Shown here in pieces: positions 16,482-26,133 of a DNA stretch of 64,000 nucleotides (within the stretch, counting starts at the first letter, position 1; each line of letters opens with the position of its first letter). This DNA is from Eubacterium sp. UBA3782. GTDB lineage: Bacteria; Bacillota; Clostridia; Lachnospirales; Lachnospiraceae. The notes under the pieces are model-generated. The model was not told the DNA's origin and searched no databases. It saw only the letters and a list, made by a program, of their open reading frames with translations. The position numbers and the translations under genes were made by a program. The stretch spans positions 29,148-93,147 of the forward strand of contig DFFG01000075.1 of the NCBI GenBank assembly GCA_002368795.1. The letters are read 5' to 3'.

Positions 16482-17762
16482 ATGAGTTCTGTAAATCATG
16501 GTGAGAAAAAATGGAGGAGGAAGTCTGGCAGCTTTTTGGTGCTGCTGCTTTGTATGCTGCTGTGCCTTTGCATGGCGAGCCCTGTGTGCGCCTCAGAAGG
16601 CAAGGCCGCAGCGGAAGCTGAGGAAACAGATGAGAATGCGGACGCAAAAGAGGAGCTTCTGGAAGAAAAGGATAAGGCAAAGGCAGACGGGGATGAAGCG
16701 GTCAGCCTGAACGTGCATTTCCTGGATGTTGGGCAGGGCCTTGCGGTCCTTCTGGAGTCCGATGGAAACTATGTGATGTATGACGGCGGTGGGCGAGACA
16801 GTTCGGATATGGTCGTGTCTTATCTGAAGGATCAGGGTGTCCGGCAGCTGGACTGCGTGATCGCATCTCACTATGATGAAGATCATCTGGCAGGTCTGAT
16901 CGGTGTGATGGAGGCCTTTGAGGTAAAGCAGATCCTTACCCCGGATTACGAGACGGATACTGCGATTTATGAGGCGTTCCGGACACATCTCGCTGACCGG
17001 AAGATCGAGGAGGTCCATCCGGAGGCCGGGGACCGGCTTTCTTTTGGGTCGGCGAAAATCAAGATCCTGGGTCCGGTCAGATATGATCATTCTGCAGAAA
17101 ACGACAATTCGATCTGCGCGATGGTCACCTGCGGGGCGGTCAAATTCCTGTTTTCCGGTGATGCGGAAAAGGAGGGAGAGGACGAGCTGATCAAGACAGG
17201 CAGCTATCTGAGAGCGGATGTGCTGGTCGCGGGACACCACGGCAGTGCAAATTCCACTACGGCAGTTTTCCTGAACAAGGTAAGGCCTTCCTGCGTGGTC
17301 TATTCCTGTGCAAAAGATGTGGATGGCCTGCCTTCAAAAGAGGTCACAGAGAGGCTGAAGGCAATGCAGGTCGAGATGTACCGCACCGACGAGCAGGGAA
17401 CGGTGGTGGCCTCCACGGATGGTGAATCACTGAAATGGAGCACCACTCCCAGCGATACCTGGGCGTACAAGGATGCTGCTGCAGCAGAGACAGGCGCAGC
17501 AGAGACAGCTGCGGAAGAGACAGCCGCGACAGAGGCGGCCGCAGAAACTGCGGCAGAGGCCGGGGATGCCGCCGGCGTCACAAGAGGGGCTGCAGAAGAG
17601 AATGTGCATACCTATATCCTGAACACACATACAAAGAAGTTCCACTATGAGAACTGCTCCGGTGCAGCGAAGATCGCAGACAAGAACCGGGCGGAGAGAA
17701 CAGATACCCGTGAGAACATCATGGCAGATGGCTATAAACCCTGCAAAATCTGCAATCCGTAG
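16482..17762 (+). CDS. Secreted ComEC/Rec2-like metallo-beta-lactamase-fold hydrolase
   Basis: The 426-residue protein has a basic N-terminus and hydrophobic signal (LVLLLCMLLCLCMASPVCA, about 19-38), then an acidic spacer. A ComEC-type MBL domain spans about 74-320 with LDVGQG (82-86), the metal motif HYDEDH (130-135), SGDAEKEGE and AGHHGS. An Ala/Thr/Glu repeat linker (about 330-372) leads to a tail with HTKKFHYENC and KPCKICNP, the cysteine arrangement of small Ada-like metal-binding modules. It probably acts outside the cell as a nuclease or phosphodiesterase; the substrate is unknown. Confidence 0.85.
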   Translation: MSSVNHGEKKWRRKSGSFLVLLLCMLLCLCMASPVCASEGKAAAEAEETDENADAKEELLEEKDKAKADGDEAVSLNVHFLDVGQGLAVLLESDGNYVMYDGGGRDSSDMVVSYLKDQGVRQLDCVIASHYDEDHLAGLIGVMEAFEVKQILTPDYETDTAIYEAFRTHLADRKIEEVHPEAGDRLSFGSAKIKILGPVRYDHSAENDNSICAMVTCGAVKFLFSGDAEKEGEDELIKTGSYLRADVLVAGHHGSANSTTAVFLNKVRPSCVVYSCAKDVDGLPSKEVTERLKAMQVEMYRTDEQGTVVASTDGESLKWSTTPSDTWAYKDAAAAETGAAETAAEETAATEAAAETAAEAGDAAGVTRGAAEENVHTYILNTHTKKFHYENCSGAAKIADKNRAERTDTRENIMADGYKPCKICNP

Positions 17763-17837
17763 GGCAGTTTATTCCAGATAGCCGATAGATAAACAAAGAA
17801 AGTTACTCAGTAAGCGCTGCGCAGTTTTGTGCAGCGC

Positions 17838-19037
17838 TTATTCTGTTGCCTCTGACGGTGTGTAACGATCACGGTACTCCCGCGGCGTCATATGCCGGAA
17901 CTGCCGGAAAATCTTTCCGAAATAGCTCTGATTTGGGAAGTTCACATATTCGGCGATCTCCTGCAGGGACAGGGGGGAGTAGATCAGCAGATTTGAGGCA
18001 CGGTAGACCCGCTCCTCATTGATGTAATCCTGCAGCCGCTGGCCGGTCTCCTTTTTAAACAGCTTGGAAAGGTAAGTAGGGCTGATGCCCAGGGATCCGG
18101 CGATATCCTCCAGGTAGATCTTTTCCCGGTAATGCTTGCGCACGTAGTCCTTGCAGCGCTCGACATATCCGGAACCCCGGGGCTTTTCCAGCCGTTCCTG
18201 TACCTGCGCCGTCAGCTCTTCAATTGCCCGGTTCCGATAGTGGAGCATGTGGGCTGGATCCTGCGCGGCATCGCATTTCTGGATATAATAACCGCTTAGC
18301 CGATAGCCCTCCTCCGGGGAGATCCCGCCTTCTATGGCAGCACGGGTGCAGAGGGCGATGCCGATGATCGCCAGGTTGCGCCAGTGGGAGAGATCCCGCC
18401 CTGATGAAAGCCGTCCGGTATCCCGGTCCATGTTTTCGGCCAGACGGATCGCGACCTCCGTCCGCCCTTCGCGGATCGCCTGCATGAGCAGCTTTTCCTC
18501 ATAGTAGCTGTGGCGGAAGGCCTCGTCATCGTTTTCGGCCTCTTCGTTCATCATATAGCGGGTCTGTTCGGTATGGATCGTTTTATCTCCCTGATTAATG
18601 AGCTTATTGAGGTGCATCAGCTCTTCGTTTTCCAGATTTCCGTTCTTCAGCGCCAAATTGGTCAGAAGGATCATGTTGCGGATCTCTGAGAGCGCATAGC
18701 TCCGGAGCTCGCGGGCATTGTCGACATCGATGCCGTAGCTTCCGTACATCTGCCGGCGGCGGAGTTTGGTGAGCTTTTCGCTGCACATCGGGCCCATGAG
18801 GAGCAGACCCTCCCCTGAATGCAGAGCGGCAAAGAAGACACCATAGGGTCCCTTGTATATGAAAGGCGCTTTCTGTTCTGCGATCCCGGAACGGAGAGCA
18901 TCCCGCAGAGAGGGGGACTGCATCAGAGGGCTGTCCTGGATGCTGTCAAAAAAAGGGATCAGTGTCCTGTCCGGAGCTTCATAAACAAGATCAACTTTGA
19001 TTACAGTGCAAAGCAGGCGAACGTGATTTTCTGCCAT
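17838..19037 (-). CDS. AraC-family transcriptional regulator
   Basis: This 399-residue regulator controls, by position, the divergent glycoside operon starting at 19214. The last 100 residues form the AraC double HTH (LEDIAGSLGISPTYLSKLFK, then SLQEIAEYVNFPNQSYFGKIF). The N-terminal 130 residues (YEAPDRTLIPFFDSI, then GPYGVFFAALHSGEGLLLMG) form a sensing domain not found in the shorter paralogue at 11751. GGGAGGAG lies six bases before the ATG at 19037. It acts in the cytoplasm as a DNA-binding activator; the ligand is probably an imported sugar. Confidence 0.88.
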   Translation of the reverse strand: MAENHVRLLCTVIKVDLVYEAPDRTLIPFFDSIQDSPLMQSPSLRDALRSGIAEQKAPFIYKGPYGVFFAALHSGEGLLLMGPMCSEKLTKLRRRQMYGSYGIDVDNARELRSYALSEIRNMILLTNLALKNGNLENEELMHLNKLINQGDKTIHTEQTRYMMNEEAENDDEAFRHSYYEEKLLMQAIREGRTEVAIRLAENMDRDTGRLSSGRDLSHWRNLAIIGIALCTRAAIEGGISPEEGYRLSGYYIQKCDAAQDPAHMLHYRNRAIEELTAQVQERLEKPRGSGYVERCKDYVRKHYREKIYLEDIAGSLGISPTYLSKLFKKETGQRLQDYINEERVYRASNLLIYSPLSLQEIAEYVNFPNQSYFGKIFRQFRHMTPREYRDRYTPSEATE

Positions 19038-19169
19038 TGTCATCTCCTCCCGACCGGAGTCCGTACTGTTTTCTTTATCATAGCATATAGGATGAAAAAT
19101 AAAACTGGCAGAATGCAAAAAAAGAACAAAAATAACAAAATAACAGCGGAATTCTGACTGCATTTCCCA

Positions 19170-19175
19170 TACAAT
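19170..19175 (+). promoter_or_regulatory. Probable -10 box of the second glycoside operon
   Basis: TACAAT at 19170-19175 lies in the divergent region between the AraC gene and DUF3237. No good -35 is found 16-18 bases upstream, as expected for an activator-dependent promoter. AT-rich tracts fill 19090-19140. Confidence 0.35.
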
Positions 19176-19213
19176 AAAGGAAAAGAAAGTTTTTAGGACA
19201 TAAGGAGGCTGAC

Positions 19214-19642
19214 ATGGAGAGAAAACCCATCATGGATATCCGGATCGAGGCAGACGGACCTGCCGTGCACATGCAGGGAGAGGCCGGGGAAGTGCTGATG
19301 ATCCCCTTTAAGGGAAGTGTGACCGGTGAGATCTTTCACGGAATCGTGGAGCCCTGCGGGGTAGATACCCAGGTGGTTAATGCCGCCCATGTGCGTCACA
19401 TGTCCGCCAGGTATATGCTGACCGGAACGGACTCGGCCGGACAGGATGCACATATCTATGTGGAGAACAACGGATGGTTTGATGATCTGACAAAGACCAT
19501 GCCCTTCCACACAGTGCCGACCTTCTATACGGACAGCGCTGCGCTCGCCCCGTATCTGCACCGCAATCAGTTTGTCGGTGAGGGAGTGGACGAGGCGGAT
19601 GGTCTTCACATCTATTTCTACGAGATCGAACACAGGGGGTAA
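19214..19642 (+). CDS. DUF3237 family protein
   Basis: The 142-residue protein fits DUF3237 by length, all-beta character and the motifs GGxVxGEIFHGIVEPCGVDTQ-like and ARYMLTGTDSAGQDAHIYVE followed by NNG. The family is a small lipocalin-like beta barrel of unknown activity. It is the first gene of the operon, preceded by AAGGAGG, and its stop lies two bases before the next start, showing translational coupling to the glycosidase. A role in binding or processing a glycoside aglycone is inference. Confidence 0.8.
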   Translation: MERKPIMDIRIEADGPAVHMQGEAGEVLMIPFKGSVTGEIFHGIVEPCGVDTQVVNAAHVRHMSARYMLTGTDSAGQDAHIYVENNGWFDDLTKTMPFHTVPTFYTDSAALAPYLHRNQFVGEGVDEADGLHIYFYEIEHRG

Positions 19643-19644
19643 AT

Positions 19645-20847
19645 ATGGACAGCAGGTTTTACGGGGTCGGCGAACCCCTCATACAGCGGGAAAAAGATCA
19701 GGGCATCGATGCAGCAGCAGCGCTTGACCTGGTAAAGGGACTGGGCTGCAATGCCTACCGCAGCTGGATGCATATTACAGAGATCCTGGCAGATCCGGAA
19801 ACGCCCATCCCGGAGGAAGTGGAGCGGCACAGACGCCTGCTGGACCGGGCGGCGGAGCTGGATATCGAGGTTACGGGCATGAGCCATGAATGGTTTTTGC
19901 CTGAGGGCTGCCTGCAGAAAAGCGGCCATGCCATGCCGGCGCGGGATCTGACAGAGGGAAGCCTTTACATGCAGGCGCTGGAGATGCTGGAGAGAAGCTG
20001 GTGCACCATGGCCAGTCTTTTCCCGCAGGTATCCCTCTGGGAGGTCGGCAATGAGTGGAACTTGGATGCATTTCTGCATCCGGACGGATTTTTGGCATCG
20101 GATATGTCGGCTCCCTTTACCGCAGATGAAAAAATGGACATTGCGGTGGATATGATGTATTTTTCCGCCCGGGGCATCCGGAAAGGAAATCCAAATGCCC
20201 GGGTCGCGTCCTTCTCCCCGGCTCTGTCCACGCCGGGTCTTGGCGGGGATATGCCGGATTTTCTTCCGGTGATGTACGGGGTCGCCTGGACGCTGGATAA
20301 GGTGTACAGCCGCATCAAAAACGGGCAGTTCTGGTCCACAGATACCGACGACTATTTTGATCTTCTGGCCTGGCATCCCTATGTGTTTACCAACCGGGAA
20401 GTGCCGGATGCAGATCTGTTCCTGGATGTGGACGAGCCGGATCAGCTCTGGAAGAGCTACAACGACGCCGCTTATAAGGTCATGAAAAAATACGGCGACG
20501 GACACAAGCAGGTGCTGCTGACGGAATCCGGCTTCACCGACTGCGGCAATCCTGAGTGGGAGAAGCGGTATGCCGGCTACAACAAAAAAATGCTGGAGAT
20601 CGCGCGGGAACTGCCCTATGTGCGTACGCTGCATAACTTCCGCCTGCTGAATGAGAACGCCATGCTGCAGCGTGCAGGCATCGAGGATAACCAGATCGGC
20701 GGACTGACGGAGGTATACTTCGGTATCTTTACGGATCCGGAGGAAGGCTGCAGGCCACGGGCCAGAGCCAAAGCAATTCAGGAAATGACCGGGAGCACGG
20801 CGGATCTGGACGCTTTAGGCGCGAAGCTGGCGCTGGCAGGAAGATAA
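19645..20847 (+). CDS. Clan GH-A type glycosidase, family unassigned
   Basis: The 400-residue protein has a (beta/alpha)8 pattern with the two glutamates expected of clan GH-A retaining enzymes: Glu137 in VGNEWNLDAF (acid/base) and Glu294 in VLLTESGF (nucleophile). It starts YGVGEPLIQREKDQGI, which I cannot tie to a family; GH39- or GH5-like are the closest by feel. No signal peptide, so cytoplasmic. AGGGGG inside the end of the DUF3237 gene serves as ribosome site. Neighbouring esterase and symporter suggest a decorated plant glycoside. Confidence 0.7.
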   Translation: MDSRFYGVGEPLIQREKDQGIDAAAALDLVKGLGCNAYRSWMHITEILADPETPIPEEVERHRRLLDRAAELDIEVTGMSHEWFLPEGCLQKSGHAMPARDLTEGSLYMQALEMLERSWCTMASLFPQVSLWEVGNEWNLDAFLHPDGFLASDMSAPFTADEKMDIAVDMMYFSARGIRKGNPNARVASFSPALSTPGLGGDMPDFLPVMYGVAWTLDKVYSRIKNGQFWSTDTDDYFDLLAWHPYVFTNREVPDADLFLDVDEPDQLWKSYNDAAYKVMKKYGDGHKQVLLTESGFTDCGNPEWEKRYAGYNKKMLEIARELPYVRTLHNFRLLNENAMLQRAGIEDNQIGGLTEVYFGIFTDPEEGCRPRARAKAIQEMTGSTADLDALGAKLALAGR

Positions 20848-20889
20848 GACTATTTTTTTAATTTAAAGAGAGGATAAGGGAGGATCGTC

Positions 20890-22449
20890 ATGGCAGAGTA
20901 TATTGTGCAGACAGAGAACGGCAAGGTCAGAGGATATGAGAGAGACGGGATCGTAGAGTATCTGGGCATCCCCTACGCGGAGGCGCCGGTCGGCCCCCTG
21001 CGCTTCAAGAGGTCCATCGCCAAGGCGCCGTGGGACGGTATCTTTGACGCCAAGGAATACGGCTCACCCGCCGTACAGTTTGATGAGGGAAAGACCCGCG
21101 GCAGTGAGGACTGCCTGTTTGTAAATGTGCAGCGCCCGCTGGAAGGGGAGAACCTTCCGGTCTTTGTGTGGATCCATGGCGGCGGCTACAATACCGGTGC
21201 GGCCAGCGACGGGATCTACAACGGCAAGGCCTTTGCCCGGGACGGACTGGTGTTTGTTTCCTTCCAGTACCGCATGAACGTGCTGGGCTTCTATGACTTT
21301 ACGACCTACCCCGGCTGCGAGGATTTTGACTCCAACTGCGGTCTCAGTGACCAGATCCTGGCCCTCCAGTGGATCCATGCGAACATTGCAGCTTTCGGCG
21401 GCGATCCCGACCGGATCACCATCGCGGGGGAATCCGCCGGCGGCGCTTCCGTCGTCAACATGCTGGCTGTTCCCGCGGTGAAAGGCTGTTTCCAGCAGGC
21501 CATCGCCCAGAGTGCCCTGCCCAACTGTGTTACCACGCACCAGGTCGCAAGAGCCAACATCGCCCTGTTCCTTGAAGGCATGGGCTGGACAGAGGAGGAG
21601 ATGGCGGAAAAGCTTCGCACCGGCGATCCCTACAGCTTCCTTGCGGGCAACAATTATGTGGCCCAGCATCATCAGTACCGCAATCCGGGTATGTTCCTGC
21701 CAAGTCCCGTACAGGATGATCTGCTTCCCGTGCGCCCGATCGACGCGATCCGGGGCGGCAGTGCCGAGGGAATAAAGCTGATCATCGGCACGAACATGCA
21801 CGAGGGGACGATGTTTGTCCATCCGGAGAACACCGGCTTCCCGAATTCCTGGACCATGATCGCCGAGATGCTGGAGAAAAACAAGCATGCGGACGCGATC
21901 CCGGATGTGGTCGGCTTCTATCATCCCTCTGCCAGGGATTCCTTTGTGCTGTTTCAGCACCAGAACGACCAGGACGGCGGAAAATTTGGCGGCAGCGGCG
22001 ATCACCGGCAGATCGGCGGCGATCCCTTTATCCGTTTTGCCACAGACTATGCCTTTGAGATGCCGGCGATCAAGGTGGCGATGGGGCAGAAAAAGTACAC
22101 CGATGATGTGTGGATGTATCGCTACGAGCTGGTGACAGCCTCCGGTGTCGCGACCGGCTGGAAGGCCAGCCATGCCTTTGAACTGCCGGCGGTCTTTGAA
22201 AACAAGGACTTCCATTTCAGCCACTTTGTGTTCGACGGAGAGCCGGAGGAGGTCTTCGACAAGATCGCTGCGGAGATGCACGGCGACTGGGTGCGCTTTA
22301 CAAAGACCGGCGATCCGAATCCGGACTGGGGGCGCTTTGAGGGAGCCAGTTCACCCGTGCGCATTTATAACCGTGACACCCGCACAGAGCAGCTGGACCG
22401 CCGCCATCTGATGCAGATCTGGGGAGACATGCGGTTCTACGAAGTATAA
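20890..22449 (+). CDS. Type-B carboxylesterase
   Basis: This 519-residue enzyme is a type-B carboxylesterase (alpha/beta hydrolase). It shows the oxyanion-hole HGGGY (His96), the nucleophile Ser182 in GESAGG and the catalytic His428 in KASHAFELP, with an acidic residue expected near HEGTMF. Opening residues VQTENGKVRGYERDGI and GIPYAEAP are typical. It lacks a signal peptide. Within the operon it probably removes acyl or aryl esters from imported glycosides. GGGAGGA precedes the ATG. Confidence 0.93.
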   Translation: MAEYIVQTENGKVRGYERDGIVEYLGIPYAEAPVGPLRFKRSIAKAPWDGIFDAKEYGSPAVQFDEGKTRGSEDCLFVNVQRPLEGENLPVFVWIHGGGYNTGAASDGIYNGKAFARDGLVFVSFQYRMNVLGFYDFTTYPGCEDFDSNCGLSDQILALQWIHANIAAFGGDPDRITIAGESAGGASVVNMLAVPAVKGCFQQAIAQSALPNCVTTHQVARANIALFLEGMGWTEEEMAEKLRTGDPYSFLAGNNYVAQHHQYRNPGMFLPSPVQDDLLPVRPIDAIRGGSAEGIKLIIGTNMHEGTMFVHPENTGFPNSWTMIAEMLEKNKHADAIPDVVGFYHPSARDSFVLFQHQNDQDGGKFGGSGDHRQIGGDPFIRFATDYAFEMPAIKVAMGQKKYTDDVWMYRYELVTASGVATGWKASHAFELPAVFENKDFHFSHFVFDGEPEEVFDKIAAEMHGDWVRFTKTGDPNPDWGRFEGASSPVRIYNRDTRTEQLDRRHLMQIWGDMRFYEV

Positions 22450-22617
22450 CTTATATCAAAATAAGAACAAAAATACCAATAAAACAGCAGAATAAGGCGA
22501 AGAGCACTGCTATTATAGAATCAGAACGAAGCCATGGAGATACAGGGCATGCAGTATTCCCAAAGACTTCAAAGAGAAAAGTTTTTACTATTTTACTATC
22601 TGAGGAGGGAAAAAAAC

Positions 22618-24033
22618 ATGGAAAAACAGCTTGGTCTGGATAAAGACGGCCAGCAGAAGCACCTGGGCCCGGTCGATTATTTAACCGATTCACTTGGTCA
22701 GTTTGGTCTGAACTCAATCAACCAGCTCACCGGTCAGCTCACCTACTTTTACACCACAAAGGTCGGACTTGCATCCGGCACAGTCGCAACCGTCCTGCTG
22801 ATCTCCAAGATCTTTGATGCGGTCACAGACCTTTTCATGGGCAAGATCGTTGACAAGACCAACACCAAGACCGGAAAAGCCCGTCCCTGGCTGCTGCGCA
22901 TGGTCATTCCGCTGTTCCTGGCCTGTGTGCTGCTGTTCACGGTTCCGGCAAATATGGGCGCGTTCCGCTATGTATACGCGCTGGTGACTACAATCTTTGC
23001 ATCGGCTATCGTCTACACTGCGATCGCTGTTCCGTATTACACGATGATGTCCTATAAGACCCGAAGCTCGGAAGAGAAGGGCAAGATGGGCACATGGCGC
23101 GCAGCCGTTGGTTATGCCGTCGGTGTTGCCTGCGGTATCGGCCTGATCCCCATTACCGTAGCGCTTGGCGATGACCAGATGGCATGGGTCAAGTTCGGTA
23201 TCATCCTTGGTATCCTTTCTGCTGTCTGCCTGTTCATCACCTACAAGTTCTCCCGTGAGATCTATCACGATGAGGGCGCTATGGCTGAGAAAGAGTCCAA
23301 AGTCGGCATCGTGGAAGGCATCCGGATGCTTCTTGGCAACAAGTACTGGATCATCATCACCCTGGTTGGTGTTGCGATGAATATCATGTACGGTGTTATC
23401 CTGGTCGCTCCTATGTTTTACGGCTCCATTATCCTGGATAACCCGGGATTCTACTCCACAGTCAACACGGTCAACATCTTCCCCTCTGTCATCGGTTTCC
23501 TGACCGTTGGCTTCTGGATCAAGAAATTCGGTCTGACCGGCACTGCCAAATGGGCCTGTGTGATCGGTGTCATCGGCTGTGCGATTCGTATGGCGATGCC
23601 CATGAACTCTGTCATGTTCCTGGCAGGCGGCAGCCTTATGATGTATGCCACCATTCCGCTGATCTCCGTTCTTCCGGCCATGACCCTGAATACGGCTGAG
23701 CAGAACATGCAGAATCACGGCGTACGTATCACTGGTATGACCAACGCTTCCAACTCCTTCGTCGGCAAGCTCGGCGGCGGCGTAGGCGGCTCCCTGATCG
23801 GCTGGGTCCTGGCAGCAGGCGGCTACGATGCATTCCTGGCAGCTGGTGCCGGCGCATCCAACCTGACCGGCGCGCTGAAGACTTCCGTATTCGCGCTGAA
23901 TTCCTACATCCCGCTGGCCATGTTCATCCTGATCTTCCTGTTCCTGTTCAAGTATGATTACGAGGAGAAGCTTCCCGCCATCATCAAGGACAACGAGCGC
24001 ATCGAGGCGGAACTGCTGGCAAAAGGCGAATAA
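22618..24033 (+). CDS. GPH-family glycoside:cation symporter
   Basis: A 471-residue MFS transporter of the GPH family with twelve predicted helices. Family motifs include SKIFDAVTDLFMGKIVDKTN and GKARPWLLRM. The start MEKQLGLDKDGQ follows GAGGAGGG by eight bases; a longer upstream frame has no ribosome site. It shares its plan with the symporter at 10288 but has a longer N-terminus. A terminator follows, so GH1 downstream may be read at a lower level. It likely imports the substrate of the GH1 and clan-A enzymes. Confidence 0.92.
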   Translation: MEKQLGLDKDGQQKHLGPVDYLTDSLGQFGLNSINQLTGQLTYFYTTKVGLASGTVATVLLISKIFDAVTDLFMGKIVDKTNTKTGKARPWLLRMVIPLFLACVLLFTVPANMGAFRYVYALVTTIFASAIVYTAIAVPYYTMMSYKTRSSEEKGKMGTWRAAVGYAVGVACGIGLIPITVALGDDQMAWVKFGIILGILSAVCLFITYKFSREIYHDEGAMAEKESKVGIVEGIRMLLGNKYWIIITLVGVAMNIMYGVILVAPMFYGSIILDNPGFYSTVNTVNIFPSVIGFLTVGFWIKKFGLTGTAKWACVIGVIGCAIRMAMPMNSVMFLAGGSLMMYATIPLISVLPAMTLNTAEQNMQNHGVRITGMTNASNSFVGKLGGGVGGSLIGWVLAAGGYDAFLAAGAGASNLTGALKTSVFALNSYIPLAMFILIFLFLFKYDYEEKLPAIIKDNERIEAELLAKGE

Positions 24034-24071
24034 AGCAAGATTCGCAGGATAGACATATGATATAAACACAA

Positions 24072-24113
24072 AGGCTGCTGCACGGAAATTACATAGTGCG
24101 GCAGCCTCTTTTC
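24072..24113 (+). terminator. Terminator between symporter and GH1
   Basis: AGGCTGCTGCAC pairs with GTGCGGCAGCCT (one bulge) and is followed by CTTTTC. It may act as a partial terminator within the operon. Confidence 0.75.
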
Positions 24114-24139
24114 AAAAGATAGACAAAGGAGTAAAGACG

Positions 24140-25474
24140 ATGAAGATCCATTTTCCTGAAAATTTTGTCTGGGGCGTGGCCACGGCTGCCCAGCAGATCG
24201 AGGGTGCAGCTTTTGAAGATGGCCGCGGTCCATCCATATGGGACGTGTTCAGCCGTCTGCCCGGCAAGATCAAAAACGGCGGCATTCCGGATGTCTGCTG
24301 TGATTCCTACCACAACATCGAGAGGGATGTGGCCCTGCTTGTGGAGCTTGGCGTAAAAGCCTACCGTCTGTCCTTCTCCTGGTCCAGGATCCTGCCGGTC
24401 GGCACAGGGGAAGTCAATCCTGCCGGGATCGCCTACTACAAACGGCTGATTGCCGCCCTCAAGAAGGCCGGGATCCAGGTCAACGCCACCATCTATCACT
24501 GGGATCTGCCCTATGCGCTGCAGGTCAAGGGCGGCTTTGGCAATCGGGAGATCATCGGCTGGTATCTGAACTACGCGTCGATCCTTTTCGACAGCTTTGG
24601 CCAGGACGTGGATTACTGGGTCACCTTTAACGAGCCCATTGCCACCTTTGTCGGCCATGCAAAGGGATTTTTTGCTCCGGGTCTTTCCGATGAAAAGTAT
24701 GCCAGACAGTGTATCCATCATCTGCTTGTGTGCCACGGCGAGGCCGTCCGTCTTTTCCGGGAGAAGCACCTTCCCGGCAGGATCGGTGTCGTGGTGGATG
24801 TATGGAAGCATTATCCCGCCCGGCCGGAGTGCCCGGAGGATATCGCCAGCGCTGTGCAGAACAACGAGATCGAAGGCTATGGCATGTTCCTTCATCCGCT
24901 GTTCCTTGGCGGCTACAGTGAGATCCTTACCGATTACATGAAGAAAAACGATCTGACTCCGAAGATGGAGCCGGGAGATTTAGAGACCATCTGTCAGAAG
25001 CTGGACTTCTATGGCCTGAACTTCTATAACGGCCTGTATGACAATGCTGACGAGCAGCGGAAGGCGGCTGAGGGCGGCAATTTCCAGAACCGTCCGGAGC
25101 AGCACCTGGAAGCGGTCTACGACGTGCTGCACATGCTGGTCCGGGAGTACAAGATCGACATTCCCATTTACATCACGGAAAACGGAATCGCCCAGGATGA
25201 CGGTCCGGACAGAGCGGCCATCCTGAATGACGACGAGCGGATCGCCTATGTGGCAGAGACACTCCGCCATGTGCGCCGGGCGATGGATGACGGCATCGAT
25301 GTCAGGGGATATTATCTCTGGTCCCTCATGGACAATTTCGAGTGGTCGGCAGGCTTTGCTGCCCGTTTTGGCCTGTATTATACCGACTATGAAAAGATGG
25401 AGCTCATTCCGAAAAAAAGCGCGCCCTGGTACCGGAGCGTGATCGCAGAGAACGGCTTTGAGATCGCTGACTGA
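24140..25474 (+). CDS. GH1 beta-glucosidase
   Basis: The enzyme has 444 residues, standard for cytoplasmic GH1 beta-glucosidases. It shows FVWGVATAAQQIEGA at the start, the acid/base Glu165 in TFNEP and the nucleophile Glu347 in ITENG, with the aglycone-site motif SLMDNFEWSAGF. The family N-terminus that binds phosphorylated sugars in 6-phospho-beta-glucosidases is not evident, in keeping with import by a symporter and not a PTS. AAAGGAG precedes the ATG. Confidence 0.95.
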   Translation: MKIHFPENFVWGVATAAQQIEGAAFEDGRGPSIWDVFSRLPGKIKNGGIPDVCCDSYHNIERDVALLVELGVKAYRLSFSWSRILPVGTGEVNPAGIAYYKRLIAALKKAGIQVNATIYHWDLPYALQVKGGFGNREIIGWYLNYASILFDSFGQDVDYWVTFNEPIATFVGHAKGFFAPGLSDEKYARQCIHHLLVCHGEAVRLFREKHLPGRIGVVVDVWKHYPARPECPEDIASAVQNNEIEGYGMFLHPLFLGGYSEILTDYMKKNDLTPKMEPGDLETICQKLDFYGLNFYNGLYDNADEQRKAAEGGNFQNRPEQHLEAVYDVLHMLVREYKIDIPIYITENGIAQDDGPDRAAILNDDERIAYVAETLRHVRRAMDDGIDVRGYYLWSLMDNFEWSAGFAARFGLYYTDYEKMELIPKKSAPWYRSVIAENGFEIAD

Positions 25475-25599
25475 AGCAGCAGGTACTTGACTTTACCGGC
25501 AGGTTTTGTCAGACTCTAGATAAAGCTGAAACAGATTTCTGATTGCTGACCGGAGACCAGGGACAGCAGAGAAATGCCATTTGTCAGGAGGTAAGTTTT

Positions 25600-26133
25600 A
25601 TGGAGTTTGAAAAACTGATCGAAGAGCGCAGAAGTGTGCGCTCCTACCAGGCTTCGGAAGTGGAACATGATGTATTGGAAACGATCGTAAAACAGGCGCA
25701 GATGGCCCCCTCATGGAAGAACTCGCAGACAGCCCGTACCTATGTAGCAGAGGGCGGAGAGATGCTGCAGAAGCTCAGGACACAGGGACTGCCCGAGTTC
25801 AATCAGAAAAGCTCGGCAAACGCCTCTCTGATCGTCACGACCTTTGTCAAAGATACCGCAGGCTTCACCAAGGGCGAGCCGGATACCGAGATCGGCAACT
25901 TCTGGGGCGCCTACGATCTGGGTCTCCACGATGCCTATCTGGTCCTGGCGGCAAAAAATGCCGGCTACGATACGCTGATCATGGGCATCCGCAATCCGGA
26001 AGAGATCCGGAAGCTGCTGGAGATCCCGGAGGATGAGGTGATCGTATCGGTCATCGCCGTCGGAAAACGGGACAAAGAGCCGGCATTTCGTCCCAGAAAA
26101 GAGCTGGGTGAGGTCGTTCATTTTATCGGGTGA
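25600..26133 (+). CDS. Nitroreductase-family FMN oxidoreductase
   Basis: This 177-residue protein starts MEFEKLIEERRSVRSYQ, the FMN-binding signature of the nitroreductase family, and has APSWKNSQTART and DLGLHDAYLVLAAKNAG at the expected places. AGGAGG lies before the ATG at 25600. It acts in the cytoplasm as an NAD(P)H-dependent FMN reductase of nitro, quinone or enone groups; the physiological substrate is unknown. It follows GH1 by 125 bases. Its stop is immediately adjacent to the stop of the convergent GH13 gene with no terminator between. Confidence 0.9.
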   Translation: MEFEKLIEERRSVRSYQASEVEHDVLETIVKQAQMAPSWKNSQTARTYVAEGGEMLQKLRTQGLPEFNQKSSANASLIVTTFVKDTAGFTKGEPDTEIGNFWGAYDLGLHDAYLVLAAKNAGYDTLIMGIRNPEEIRKLLEIPEDEVIVSVIAVGKRDKEPAFRPRKELGEVVHFIG

